This document shows, in pieces, positions 29,116 to 38,376 of a stretch of 64,000 nucleotides of DNA; position 1 is the stretch's first letter; each line of letters starts with the position of its first letter. The notes under the pieces were generated by a model that was given only the letters and a program-made list of their open reading frames with translations, was not told the DNA's origin and did no database searches. A program made the position numbers and the translations under genes. Source of the stretch: Reyranella aquatilis (GTDB taxonomy: Bacteria; Pseudomonadota; Alphaproteobacteria; Reyranellales; Reyranellaceae). The DNA is taken from positions 558,001 to 622,000 of the forward strand of contig NZ_JAJISD010000001.1 in assembly GCF_020880995.1 (NCBI RefSeq), written 5' to 3'.

Positions 29116-32100
29116 TCAGGGTGCCCGCTTCATCTCCTGGGCGCCCGAGGGCGGAGTCGTGGGGGCGGTGCCTGTATTCGGCTGCGAGTTGAACAGGTCG
29201 CGCAGCGCACCCGGCGTGACGGCGGACATCATGTTCACGTCGGTCTTGAGATCGTCGAACGGGCCGTGAAGCTGGTAGGTAACGGCGAACAGGCCGCCGT
29301 CCTTGCCTCCCGTCAGCAGTGGCCCCAACAGGGGGACGTTGGACAGAAGGTTGTTGAGCGCGAAGGCCGGCACGACGACGCCGTTCAGCAGCGCAGTGTC
29401 CTGACCGATGTCGATGACGCCCTGGGTCGTGAGTCCGATCGACTGGCCGCTGGTGCGTCCGTTGCGAACCTGGATCTTGTCGCCTGCCTTGACGAGGTTG
29501 GCGCTCAGACTGTCGAACTGCTGCAGGGCGTTGCCCGCGCTGTTCAGCCCGTCGATCGCCGAATTGAGGGTCCCGATGTCGCGCCGGGTCATCACGCGCT
29601 GGAGCCGGTACGGCCCCATCTTCAGCGTCGCGTCGAGTGGCGGATCGGCCCAGGTATCGTTGAACTTGCCGTCGATGCTGAGATAGCCGCCGACCAGCCC
29701 GTCGATCCAGCCGGCCTCGCTGAGCAACTGGCCGAAATCGGCCACGTAGAACGAGAGCGAGCGCCCCTGCGCCGCCGGGCCAATGCGCAGGGTCGCCCCC
29801 TTTCCTCCGCCCATGGTGAGATCGGCAGAGGCCACACGGTCACCGACGAACTCCATTCGGCCATTGAGATAACCGAGCGTGCCCCGCTTCAGGACGATGT
29901 TCTGGATTTGAACGGTCGCCTTGGTGCTCGTGCGCGAAACCGACGCCGCGCCCTTCGGTTCACGGGCCGCGGCCTCGTTGCGCGCGTTCATCGCGTCGCG
30001 AACGCGCTGCATCTCGAGCGACGGCCCCCGCACCGCGATGTCGATTCCGCCCGGATGACGACGCCAGTCGACGGATATGTCGGTCAGGCCGAGCTTCACC
30101 TGCTGCAGAGCAATCTGCTGGACACTGCTGTCGGCGCCGAACCGAACCTGCCCCTTCGTCTGCAGTGTCGCGGCCCTCGCGTCGAAGTCCGCGGTGGTGA
30201 TCTTTCCTCCGGCCGCAAGCTTCAGCGTCATGGTCGCGAGCGCGTCACCGCCCGCCTCCTTGGTCCAAGCCAGGGGCGGCACGGCAACTTTCGCCGCCTT
30301 CATGTCGAAGCGGCCGGAGACCTCGCCCGTACCGTTGGGCGCCACCTGGTAGAGGAGCATGGTGCCGATCGGACCGACGACGAAAGGCTCGACCGACGGG
30401 AAGCCCGCCTTCTCGATGATCGCCGAGGGGATCGTCCCCCGCACATCGTAGCGCCGGCGGAAGGGAGCCTTCGCGGCAAACATCTCGCGCCAGGTCACGT
30501 CGACCGTGTTGCCGTCCAGCTTGCCCTGGCCGACCACGCTCAGCTCGGAGTTTCCGTACTTTACGCGCGCTGTCGCGTCGGTCAGGTCGACCTCGCCCAG
30601 TACGTCCTTCAGGGAGAAACCGGTGAGTTGCGCGTCGGCCGCGATGTCGATCTCGGCCACCGTCAGGGCATCGATCAGCGGGAAGCTCAGCGACACGTCG
30701 ACCGCGACGTTGCCGCCCAATCGCCGATGATCGTAGAGCACCTCCCGCGGCAGGCCGAGCTTGGGCCGAGCGAGGAAACGGATAACATCCTGCGCCGAGC
30801 CGGTGATGGGCAGCCGGATCGCCGCCATCTGCGGAGAGGGCTTGTCCAGCCCCGTGAGGTCGATCGTGCCGTCCGTGACCGTGAGGTTGACCGCGTTGCC
30901 GCGCTTCACGTCGAAATGCAGCGTTCCGCCCTCGTAACGCGCCTTGCCCGACACGTCCTGGATCTCGGGCATGTGCGGCATGTAGCGAACGCTCAGCCCG
31001 CCATAGTCGAGGAAGGCGACCATCCGGTCGACCTGCATCTCCGACAGGTCGCCGACGGGAGCACTCGTGGCGAATTCAGCCGCCAGGTCGACAGTGCCCT
31101 TGCTCACGTTGGCGAGCGCCCACTGCCGGCCTCCTTCCGCGAAGCCGAGGGGCCAATAGTCGCCCAGCTTGTCGACGGGGATCTGCCGGACCTCCGCGCG
31201 GCCGACGAAATGTCGACGCTCTTCCGCCCGTCGCCCGGTGCCTGTGACGACCACTCGGGCGGCGCCGAAATCGAAGTCGACTCGTTCGATCCTGGACGTA
31301 TGGTCGACGTTGTCGATGATGAACTGCGCCGCCATGGCATGGACCTGGTGGGTCGCCGGCAGGATACCCGGCAGCGTCACGCTGCCGTTGTTGCCACTGA
31401 TGTCGACGGCAACGTTCCTGATCTCCCCATCGCCGCTCCCGTCGATCTGGAGGCGCCCCGACAAGGCGATGTCGACCCCGCGCAGGATCGCCAGATCCGG
31501 CGAAAGATCCGCGAAGATCCAAGGCTTGAAGCCGCCGATCCGGGCCTCGAGCGAGATGCGACTGCGATCCCGCGTGTAGGTGCCGGCGAGAGACAGGTCG
31601 ACCGGGTCGCCGTGCCCTTCGAAGCGCGCATCGGCCGTGATGAAGACGCCTGCGGTGTCGCGACGGAGTTGAGCGTTGGCGCTGGGCGCCGTCCAGGTGA
31701 GCCCGGTCTTCAAATCGCGCAGGATGACGTTCGCTCGTTCGATCAGCACCGAGTCGAGCTGGCCGATCAGGGATTTGTAGTTCGGCTCGGCCAGCAGTTG
31801 GTCGACGAGGATCGACACCGCTGCCCCCTGCGCCCCGCCTTCCTGCGAGGTGAAGATGCGCTGGAGCATGCCGCCCTCGCGCGCGATGTTCGCCTCGATC
31901 TCCGGGCGCGAGATGACGATTGACGTCGGGAGCAACATGCCACGCACGAACGAGCGTGGTTCGAAGGTGAGCGCGGCCTCAGGGACGGTCGCGATCACCT
32001 GCCCCTGATTGTTGGTGAAACGCAGGCCGGCGAACGCGAGCCTGATGGGCCGGCTGAGACCGCTCCATTCGAAGGAGATGCGGTCGAAGTCGGGATGGAT

Positions 32101-32265
32101 CTCGTTCCCCGGCACGTCGATCAGACGGGCGATGCGGGGCTTCAGGAAGTCGAGATCGACGGGCCCGGCCATCAGCCGGAGCGACGCCACGACAACGAGC
32201 GCGGCCAGCACCAGCACGACACCGGCCGTCACACGCACCACTAACCGGTAGGTCCGCCTGACCAA
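29116..32265 (-). CDS. AsmA/YhdP-like large membrane-anchored protein
   Basis: A 1049-residue protein with one N-terminal membrane anchor at about residues 7-30 (VVRVTAGVVLVLAALVVVAS), then a long beta-rich periplasmic region of the DUF3971/AsmA-like C-terminal type. Such proteins belong to the bridge-like lipid-transfer superfamily (YhdP, TamB, AsmA) and probably move phospholipids between inner and outer membranes. Gly/Ala/Val/Asp-rich strands with repeated short turns fill most of the sequence. Length and layout fit YhdP-like proteins. It is divergent from glnE across an 86-base gap. Confidence 0.85.
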   Translation of the reverse strand: MVRRTYRLVVRVTAGVVLVLAALVVVASLRLMAGPVDLDFLKPRIARLIDVPGNEIHPDFDRISFEWSGLSRPIRLAFAGLRFTNNQGQVIATVPEAALTFEPRSFVRGMLLPTSIVISRPEIEANIAREGGMLQRIFTSQEGGAQGAAVSILVDQLLAEPNYKSLIGQLDSVLIERANVILRDLKTGLTWTAPSANAQLRRDTAGVFITADARFEGHGDPVDLSLAGTYTRDRSRISLEARIGGFKPWIFADLSPDLAILRGVDIALSGRLQIDGSGDGEIRNVAVDISGNNGSVTLPGILPATHQVHAMAAQFIIDNVDHTSRIERVDFDFGAARVVVTGTGRRAEERRHFVGRAEVRQIPVDKLGDYWPLGFAEGGRQWALANVSKGTVDLAAEFATSAPVGDLSEMQVDRMVAFLDYGGLSVRYMPHMPEIQDVSGKARYEGGTLHFDVKRGNAVNLTVTDGTIDLTGLDKPSPQMAAIRLPITGSAQDVIRFLARPKLGLPREVLYDHRRLGGNVAVDVSLSFPLIDALTVAEIDIAADAQLTGFSLKDVLGEVDLTDATARVKYGNSELSVVGQGKLDGNTVDVTWREMFAAKAPFRRRYDVRGTIPSAIIEKAGFPSVEPFVVGPIGTMLLYQVAPNGTGEVSGRFDMKAAKVAVPPLAWTKEAGGDALATMTLKLAAGGKITTADFDARAATLQTKGQVRFGADSSVQQIALQQVKLGLTDISVDWRRHPGGIDIAVRGPSLEMQRVRDAMNARNEAAAREPKGAASVSRTSTKATVQIQNIVLKRGTLGYLNGRMEFVGDRVASADLTMGGGKGATLRIGPAAQGRSLSFYVADFGQLLSEAGWIDGLVGGYLSIDGKFNDTWADPPLDATLKMGPYRLQRVMTRRDIGTLNSAIDGLNSAGNALQQFDSLSANLVKAGDKIQVRNGRTSGQSIGLTTQGVIDIGQDTALLNGVVVPAFALNNLLSNVPLLGPLLTGGKDGGLFAVTYQLHGPFDDLKTDVNMMSAVTPGALRDLFNSQPNTGTAPTTPPSGAQEMKRAP

Positions 32266-32351
32266 ACTCTACTCTTTCCGTTCCTTGACGATGGGCGCGC
32301 GCTTGGGCAAGCGTGCCGCCGATCATGAGAATTTACCCGCCGACACATTGA

Positions 32352-35294
32352 ATGTCTTGGTTTTCGACCGCCCGCCTTCCTCGTCCGCACGATCGGGACC
32401 GACAAGCCGTGGCATGGACGCGCTGGGATGAGCGTGCCGCGCGACCCGACGATTCCTCGGGCATCGCGCTTCTCGACTCTCTGTTCGGCAACAGCCCCTA
32501 CCTGACCGAGACGGCCCTACAGAACCCGGGTTTTATGACCGATCTATGGCGTCGAGGACCGGACGCCGTCATGACGGATCTCACGGCTGAAGTCGCGTCG
32601 GTCCAGCAGGACGCGACGAGCGGCGCCGTACCCGACGACATCGCCGCGAGGCTGCGTCGCCTGAAGCGCCGCGTGGCGCTGGGTGTCGCGGTCGCCGACA
32701 TCGCTGACGCCTGGCCGCTCGAGCGCATCACCGGCGAACTCAGTGATTTCGCGTCCCGGTGCCTGCGCGCCCTCACCGATTCCATACTGCTCCAGTTGGA
32801 GCGCGACGGGCAGCTCTCCCTCGGCGGCAGGGCGGACGCAGCGGCCTTCACGGTGCTGGGCATGGGCAAGCTGGGCGCCGGCGAACTCAACTACTCGAGC
32901 GACATCGACCTCATCCTTCTCTACGACCGCGATGCCCCCGCACTGGCCGGAAACGAGCAGCTGTCGCGGCATTTCGTCCGCGCCGCCCGGCTGCTGGTCC
33001 AGCTGATGTCCGAGACGTCGGCCGACGGCTACATCTTCCGCACCGATCTGCGTCTGCGCCCGGACCCGGGCTCGACGCCGCTCGCAATGTCGGTCCAGGC
33101 GGCAGAACTCTACTACGAGAGCGTTGGGCAGAACTGGGAGCGTGCCGCCATGATCAAGGCGCACCCCGTCGCCGGCAATGAAACCGTGGGGGCTGCCTTC
33201 GTCGCGGGCATGACGCCGTACATCTGGCGCAAGCATCTCGATTTTGCGGCGATCCACGACATCCATTCGATCAAGCGGCAGATCGACGCCCATCGCGGCG
33301 GCGGAACGATCAAGGTGCTCGGGCACAACGTGAAGCTGGGGCGCGGCGGCATCCGGGAGATCGAGTTCTTCGCCCAGACGCAGCAGCTCATCTTCGGTGG
33401 CCGCAATCCCTCTCTGCGCGGCCGCGTCACCTGCAGGACCCTACAGGCGCTCGCGGCCGCTGGTCACATTACCGTGAAGGCCGCGGACGAGCTGACCGCA
33501 GCCTACGGATTCCTGCGCCGCGTCGAGCACCGGCTGCAGATGATCGACGATCGCCAGACCCATTCCATACCGGCAGACGAGGCGGGCGTGGCCGCTCTCG
33601 CGACCTTCCTCGGCTACGAGACGTCGGAAGCGTTCCAGGCGGCGCTACTCGAGACGCTGCGCCTCGTGGAAAGCCACTATGCCAACCTCTTCGAGGAGGC
33701 TCCGAGCCTCGCCGGGCCTGGGGGCAACCTCGTCTTCACGGGTACCGACGACGATCCGGGTACGCTCGAGACCCTGAAGTCGCTGGGCTTCCGCGATCCG
33801 TCCGCAGCCGCGGGCATCGTGCGCCGCTGGCATCACGGCCGCTTCCGCTCGACCGCGACGGCGCGCGCCCGCGAGTTGCTCACGGAACTGATGCCCGGCC
33901 TGCTCAAGGAGCTTGGAAGCACGGCGGCTCCCGACCAGGCACTGCTGAACTTCGACCTCTTCCTCAGCAACCTGCCGGCCGGCGTTCAGCTCTTTTCCCT
34001 GTTCAAGGCCAACCCCGCGCTGCTCGAGCTGCTAGCTACCATCATGGGCAGCGCACCGGGGCTAGCGGCCCACCTTGCGCGGCGGACGCTGCTTCTCGAC
34101 TCGGTGCTGTCGCCGGATTTCTATCGGAGCCTGCCGCCCGCAGCTGAAATGACGGCGGAACTGGCCACGATCCTGGCCGGCGTCGAGCACGAGCAGGACA
34201 TCCTCGATCTGGCCCGCCGCTGGGCCAACGACCGGCGCTTCCAGGTCGGTGTGCAGCAGCTGAAGCGGATCGTGACACCGGCCGACGCCGGCCTCGCCTA
34301 TTCGGATATCGCTGCGGCGACGATCGCCGCCCTCTGCGAGCGCGTCGAACAGCGCTTCGCCGAGATCCATGGCGGCTTCCACGGCCAGCGGCTCGCGGTA
34401 CTGGGCCTCGGCAAGCTCGGCAGCCGCGAGATGTCAGCGACGTCCGATCTCGACCTGATCTTCGTCTACGACATTCCAGCCGGCATGGAGGCGTCCGACG
34501 GCGCCAAGCCACTCTCGCCCATCCAGTACTACACGCGGCTCAGCCAGAAGATGGTGACGGCCCTGACCGCCCACACCAACGAGGGCGCTCTCTACGAGGT
34601 CGACATGCGCCTGCGGCCGTCCGGCCGCTCCGGCCCGCTCGCAAACTCGCTGGAGGGCTTCGAGACCTATCATGCGCAGTCCTCCTGGACATGGGAGCAC
34701 ATGGCGTTGACACGCATGCGCGTGATCCACGGTCCACAGGCGCTGGTCGAGCGTCTGACCGAGACAGTGCGGGCAACGCTCTGCCGCACGCGCGATCCCG
34801 GGACGCTGGTCCGCGACGTCGCCGACATGCGCGACCGCATTGCCCAGCACGCACCGCCCAAGAGCCTGTGGGACTTCAAGCACCTGTCCGGCGGCCTGTT
34901 CGACATCGACTTCGTGGCGCAGTACCTCGCACTGCGTCACGCCTGCGCCCATCCCGGCATCCTCGACCCGCATCCGGCGGAGATGCTGCGCCGCATGGCG
35001 GCGGCAGGACTGATCGAGCGGGCCGATGCCGAAAGGCTTTGCGCCACCCGGACCCTGCTCTCGGACGTCCAGAGCCTGCTGCGCCTCACGCTGAACGGGG
35101 ACGAGGCCGCCTTCGACGCGAACAAGGCGCCGGAAGGCCAGCAGCGCCTGATCGCTGCCACCGAGGGCGCGGCTGATCTGTCGGAACTTCGAGCGCGTAT
35201 CGAGACCGAAACCGGAATGGTTCGTGGTATCTACGAACGGATCATTGAGGCGCCGGCCCAGGCTGCGGGCTGGCAACCGAGGAGCAGGAAATGA
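32352..35294 (+). CDS. glnE: Bifunctional glutamine synthetase adenylyltransferase/deadenylylase
   Basis: A 980-residue GlnE that adds and removes AMP on glutamine synthetase according to nitrogen state. Both nucleotidyltransferase domains are complete. The N-terminal, deadenylylating one has GMGKLGAGELNYSSDIDLI at about residues 170-188; the C-terminal, adenylylating one has GLGKLGSREMSATSDLDLI at about 683-701. The domains are about 500 residues apart, as in the family. The gene ends in an ATGA overlap with bcp. GlnB-type partners are not in the window. Confidence 0.97.
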   Translation: MSWFSTARLPRPHDRDRQAVAWTRWDERAARPDDSSGIALLDSLFGNSPYLTETALQNPGFMTDLWRRGPDAVMTDLTAEVASVQQDATSGAVPDDIAARLRRLKRRVALGVAVADIADAWPLERITGELSDFASRCLRALTDSILLQLERDGQLSLGGRADAAAFTVLGMGKLGAGELNYSSDIDLILLYDRDAPALAGNEQLSRHFVRAARLLVQLMSETSADGYIFRTDLRLRPDPGSTPLAMSVQAAELYYESVGQNWERAAMIKAHPVAGNETVGAAFVAGMTPYIWRKHLDFAAIHDIHSIKRQIDAHRGGGTIKVLGHNVKLGRGGIREIEFFAQTQQLIFGGRNPSLRGRVTCRTLQALAAAGHITVKAADELTAAYGFLRRVEHRLQMIDDRQTHSIPADEAGVAALATFLGYETSEAFQAALLETLRLVESHYANLFEEAPSLAGPGGNLVFTGTDDDPGTLETLKSLGFRDPSAAAGIVRRWHHGRFRSTATARARELLTELMPGLLKELGSTAAPDQALLNFDLFLSNLPAGVQLFSLFKANPALLELLATIMGSAPGLAAHLARRTLLLDSVLSPDFYRSLPPAAEMTAELATILAGVEHEQDILDLARRWANDRRFQVGVQQLKRIVTPADAGLAYSDIAAATIAALCERVEQRFAEIHGGFHGQRLAVLGLGKLGSREMSATSDLDLIFVYDIPAGMEASDGAKPLSPIQYYTRLSQKMVTALTAHTNEGALYEVDMRLRPSGRSGPLANSLEGFETYHAQSSWTWEHMALTRMRVIHGPQALVERLTETVRATLCRTRDPGTLVRDVADMRDRIAQHAPPKSLWDFKHLSGGLFDIDFVAQYLALRHACAHPGILDPHPAEMLRRMAAAGLIERADAERLCATRTLLSDVQSLLRLTLNGDEAAFDANKAPEGQQRLIAATEGAADLSELRARIETETGMVRGIYERIIEAPAQAAGWQPRSRK

Positions 35295-35755
35295 GCGTCG
35301 CTGAAGGCAAGAAGGCCCCCGATTTCACCGCCCCGACCGATGGCGGCGGCAAGCTGAAACTGTCGGACCTGCGCGGCAAGCCGGTCGTCCTCTACTTCTA
35401 TCCGAAGGACGACACGCCCGGCTGTACGACCGAGGCCTGCGGCTTTCGCGACGGTGCCGCCGCCTTCAAGAAGCTGAAGGCCCAGGTGGTCGGCGTCTCG
35501 AAGGACAGCGTAGCGCGGCACGACAAGTTCAAGGCCAAGTACGAGCTCAACTTCCCGCTGGTTTCCGACGAGGACGGCAAGGTCTGCGAAAAGTACGGGA
35601 CCTGGATCGAGAAGAGCCTCTATGGCCGCAAGTACATGGGCATCGATCGAGCCACTTTCCTGATCGACGGTGAAGGCGCGGTCCGCAGGATCTGGCGCAA
35701 GGTCAAGGTCGCCGGGCACGTCGATGAGGTCCAGGAAGCCCTAAAGGCTCTCTAG
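35291..35755 (+). CDS. bcp: Thioredoxin-dependent peroxiredoxin Bcp
   Basis: A 154-residue peroxiredoxin of the Bcp/PrxQ class. The peroxidatic Cys45 and resolving Cys50 lie in DDTPGCTTEACGFRD, the usual five-residue spacing of PrxQ-type proteins. It reduces hydroperoxides using thioredoxin. ATG 35291 overlaps the glnE stop, so the two are translationally coupled and the start is firm. Confidence 0.96.
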   Translation: MSVAEGKKAPDFTAPTDGGGKLKLSDLRGKPVVLYFYPKDDTPGCTTEACGFRDGAAAFKKLKAQVVGVSKDSVARHDKFKAKYELNFPLVSDEDGKVCEKYGTWIEKSLYGRKYMGIDRATFLIDGEGAVRRIWRKVKVAGHVDEVQEALKAL

Positions 35756-35939
35756 CGAGGCCCTTCCGGGAAATTCGACCTGTATGCGTGACGGGCGCGA
35801 GGACACGGCATCGGTCGCGAACTATCGGGCTCGCGTCGATCGAGCGCTGCGAGAAATCTCCTTGGCGGTCGATGCTGGCGTGGCCAGAGACGGGCCTCTC
35901 GGGAAGAGCGGCGACGACCTTCCCTGAGCCGCAGCGGCG

Positions 35940-36782
35940 CTACTTCTTCGCCGGCGACCAGCCGTAGATCTTCTGCAGGGAACCGCCCATCAGGATCTCG
36001 CGATCGCTGTCGGAGAGGCGATCGGTGACCCGGAAGGCATCCACGCCTTCCTTGTAGGTGAGCAGCGCCACGGCGCGGGTCCAGTCGGTGCCCCACATGC
36101 AGCGATCCAGCGTGAAGGCGTCGAAGATGCGACCCAGCGGATCCCAGATGTCCCTATAAGGGAACTTCTCGTGGCTGAGCGTGCAGGCGCCCGTGATCTT
36201 CACCACGACGTTCGGGTGCTTCGCCAAATCCAGCAGCAGCGGCAGTTCATGCCACGGTTCCTTCGGCGGCGGCGGCGCCATCGGTTGTTCGAGGCCGAGA
36301 TGGTCGATCACCAGCGTCGTGTTGGGATTGCGCTTCGCCAGTTCGCCGACCTGCGGCAGGCGCCCGCGCGCCATCAGGTTGACCGGCAGGTCGTGCCGGG
36401 CGGCGGCTGCGAGCACGCGGTTGATGCCGGGATCGGCGGCGTCGGTCGAAATCTCGGGCGTGAACATGATGCGGATTGCGACCGTACCGTCCATCGCCGC
36501 CCAGTCCGCGATCGTGCCCTCGACCTTGGGATCGTTGGCGTTGACCGGCTTGATGACGCCGAACCGGCCGGGATGGGCCTTCTGGACACCGACGGCATAG
36601 CTCTCGTCCCAGCGGTACATCGTGTAGACGGAAACCAGCAGCGCGCCGTCGACGCCGACGGCATCCATCGCCTTGATCATGTCCTCGGCGGTCACCTCGG
36701 GCGGCCCTGCAAGCACGGCGGTCCACGGACGGCCCGGATGGTTGCGCTCGTAGCAGTGAACCTGGGCGTCGATCGTCGGCAT
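35940..36782 (-). CDS. Amidohydrolase family 2 protein
   Basis: A 280-residue TIM-barrel hydrolase of the amidohydrolase-2 (2-pyrone-4,6-dicarboxylate hydrolase/decarboxylase) group. The N-terminus MPTIDAQVHCYERNHPGR replaces the usual HxH by DAQVH, so one of the metal histidines seems missing, as in metal-independent members. Other hallmarks are TLVIDHLGLEQP, VVVKITGA and the Asp in CMWGTDWTRA. ATG 36782 has AGGGGAG seven bases in front. It is divergent from the YbaK-like gene. The substrate is unknown, possibly a lactone. Confidence 0.82.
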   Translation of the reverse strand: MPTIDAQVHCYERNHPGRPWTAVLAGPPEVTAEDMIKAMDAVGVDGALLVSVYTMYRWDESYAVGVQKAHPGRFGVIKPVNANDPKVEGTIADWAAMDGTVAIRIMFTPEISTDAADPGINRVLAAAARHDLPVNLMARGRLPQVGELAKRNPNTTLVIDHLGLEQPMAPPPPKEPWHELPLLLDLAKHPNVVVKITGACTLSHEKFPYRDIWDPLGRIFDAFTLDRCMWGTDWTRAVALLTYKEGVDAFRVTDRLSDSDREILMGGSLQKIYGWSPAKK

Positions 36783-36949
36783 GCGCTTCTCCCCTGGTGA
36801 GTTGGCGAACGGTAGCGCCGCGGTGCCTTTTGTCATCGAAATTCGAGGACGCCACCCACCATGCGATACGAGTTCCCCATGGCGCGGCGGACCGCGCTCC
36901 CGTACCAATCAGGAGGCAATCGCAACCATCTTTGCGCGGAGAAGGTCGC

Positions 36950-37441
36950 ATGACCGTCGAAGCGGTGCGGGGCTTTCTCGCCCTTCACGCACCGGATCTG
37001 GAAGTCGTGGAACTCGAAGCCAGCACCGCCACCGTCGAAATGGCTGCACGCGGCCATGGCGTAACGCCGGCGCAGATCGCCAAGACCCTGTCGCTGCGCG
37101 TCAAGGATCGCACGGTGCTGATCGTGACCTCCGGCGATGCACGGCTGAACAATCGCAAGATCAAGGACGTGCTGGGCGGCAAGCCGCGCATGCTGGGTGC
37201 CGACGAGGTCGTGGCGCTCACCGGCCACCCCGTCGGCGGCGTCTGCCCGTTCGGCCTCGCGACGCCCCTTCCCGTCTACTGTGACATCTCGCTGCGGGCA
37301 TTCGATGAAGTCGTGCCGGCTGCAGGCTCGACGAATTCGGCGGTCCGCATCGCGCCGGACCGCATGGCAACGCTCGTGGGTGCCGAGTGGATCGACGTAT
37401 GCGAGCGCCCGGCTGGCACTCCGGAGCGCGCGCAACCATGA
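36950..37441 (+). CDS. YbaK/EbsC-family aminoacyl-tRNA deacylase
   Basis: A 163-residue trans-editing protein of the YbaK/ProX fold that removes mischarged amino acids from tRNA. The catalytic lysine should be Lys45 in AQIAKTLSLRVKD. The GGxxPxG-like loop is HPVGGVCPFGL and the segment INAGS-like is represented by PAAGSTNSAVRI. ATG 36950 follows GGAGAAGG. The stop overlaps the next start (ATGA at 37438-37441), linking it to a 60-residue zinc-ribbon protein. Confidence 0.88.
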   Translation: MTVEAVRGFLALHAPDLEVVELEASTATVEMAARGHGVTPAQIAKTLSLRVKDRTVLIVTSGDARLNNRKIKDVLGGKPRMLGADEVVALTGHPVGGVCPFGLATPLPVYCDISLRAFDEVVPAAGSTNSAVRIAPDRMATLVGAEWIDVCERPAGTPERAQP

Positions 37442-37620
37442 GATGGCGGGACATCCTGCGCGACCTGTTCGCGGCCCCGCCGATCCCGAAAGCAAGTGCG
37501 TCTCCGCGATTCACCCGGTTCGACCTCGGGGTTTGCCCGGGCTGTCGTGGCCTGCGCCTGGTGAACAGTCCGCGCTGTGAGCATTGCGGCAGTACCGCCA
37601 GCGTCACCGCAGATGCCTGA
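37438..37620 (+). CDS. Small zinc-ribbon protein (60 residues)
   Basis: A 60-residue protein coupled by ATGA to the YbaK-like gene. Two CxxC knuckles, Cys33-Pro-Gly-Cys36 and Cys47-Glu-His-Cys50, are spaced as in a rubredoxin-like zinc ribbon, with a basic N-terminal segment (RWRDILRDLF). It is too short for an enzyme. It could bind RNA or a protein partner, perhaps with the deacylase. I know no named family for it; the coupling and the intact knuckles argue that it is a real gene. Confidence 0.7.
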   Translation: MRWRDILRDLFAAPPIPKASASPRFTRFDLGVCPGCRGLRLVNSPRCEHCGSTASVTADA

Positions 37621-37686
37621 CTGCGCTATCGTTCCGCCGCGTTGCGGCGGCCCTCCCTCTGAAAGGTGACGAGTGGTGATCTTGAC

Positions 37687-38376
37687 ATGAAGGTCTTCAG
37701 CGCGATCGCCGTCCAGGGCGTGGTCGAGCAACTCGTGCCGGCCTTCGAACGAGACCATGGCTGCAAACTCGACTTCACCTGGGCCACCGCGCCGCTGCTC
37801 CTGAAGCGGCTCCAGTCCGGCGAAAAGGCCGACGCATTGATCCTCAACCGGGCCGTCGCCGACACGCTCCTCACCTCAGGCGGCATCGTCGCGGGATCGG
37901 ATGTCGTGATCGCCCGCTCGGCCACCGCCATCGCCGTGAAGGCAGGTGCGCCGAAACCCGACATCTCCACCCCCGAGGCCCTCAGGCAGACGCTGCTGAA
38001 CGCGCGCGCCATCTCGTACACCGATCCAGCGGCCGGCGGCGCCAGCGGCATTTACTTTGCAAAGCTGCTGGAGCGGATGGGCATCGCGGTGGAGATCAAT
38101 GCCAAGACGAAGTTCCCGCCGCCCTCGGGCTATTCTGGGATGTTTCTGCCGACCGGGGACGTCGATCTCGCCGTCCAGCAGGTGCCGGAACTGCTGCACG
38201 TCCCGGGTATCGAGATCGTCGGTCCCCTGCCCGGCGACCTGCACATGGTCACGGTGTTTGTCGCGGGTATCCCCACGGACAGCGCGCAGCCCGCGCGGGC
38301 CAGAGCCCTGATCGAAAGCCTTCGCACGGCAGAGGCCAGGGCGCTGTTCCGTGCGAAAGGGCTGGACCCAGGCTAA
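37687..38376 (+). CDS. ModA-like solute-binding domain protein without signal peptide
   Basis: A protein of about 229 residues with the type II periplasmic binding fold of the molybdate-binding ModA group (LKVLSA-like start KVFSAIAVQGVVEQLVPAFE, then DALILNRAVADTLL and TDPAAGGASGIYFAKLLERMG). No signal peptide or lipobox is visible with ATG 37687 or GTG 37666, so it would be cytoplasmic. No ModB/ModC-type genes lie beside it. Related stand-alone proteins are common in proteobacteria and have no fixed role. Its stop overlaps the stop of the aldo/keto reductase gene by two bases or so. Confidence 0.8.
   Translation: MKVFSAIAVQGVVEQLVPAFERDHGCKLDFTWATAPLLLKRLQSGEKADALILNRAVADTLLTSGGIVAGSDVVIARSATAIAVKAGAPKPDISTPEALRQTLLNARAISYTDPAAGGASGIYFAKLLERMGIAVEINAKTKFPPPSGYSGMFLPTGDVDLAVQQVPELLHVPGIEIVGPLPGDLHMVTVFVAGIPTDSAQPARARALIESLRTAEARALFRAKGLDPG

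Noticed and set aside
28980..29192. Short plus-strand frame after tyrS
   Set aside because: No ribosome site, no recognisable sequence, and it runs into the end of the AsmA-like gene.
29098..31923. A 941-residue open frame on the plus strand
   Set aside because: It is antisense to the AsmA-like gene and has the His/Arg/Asp-rich make-up typical of GC-rich shadow frames.
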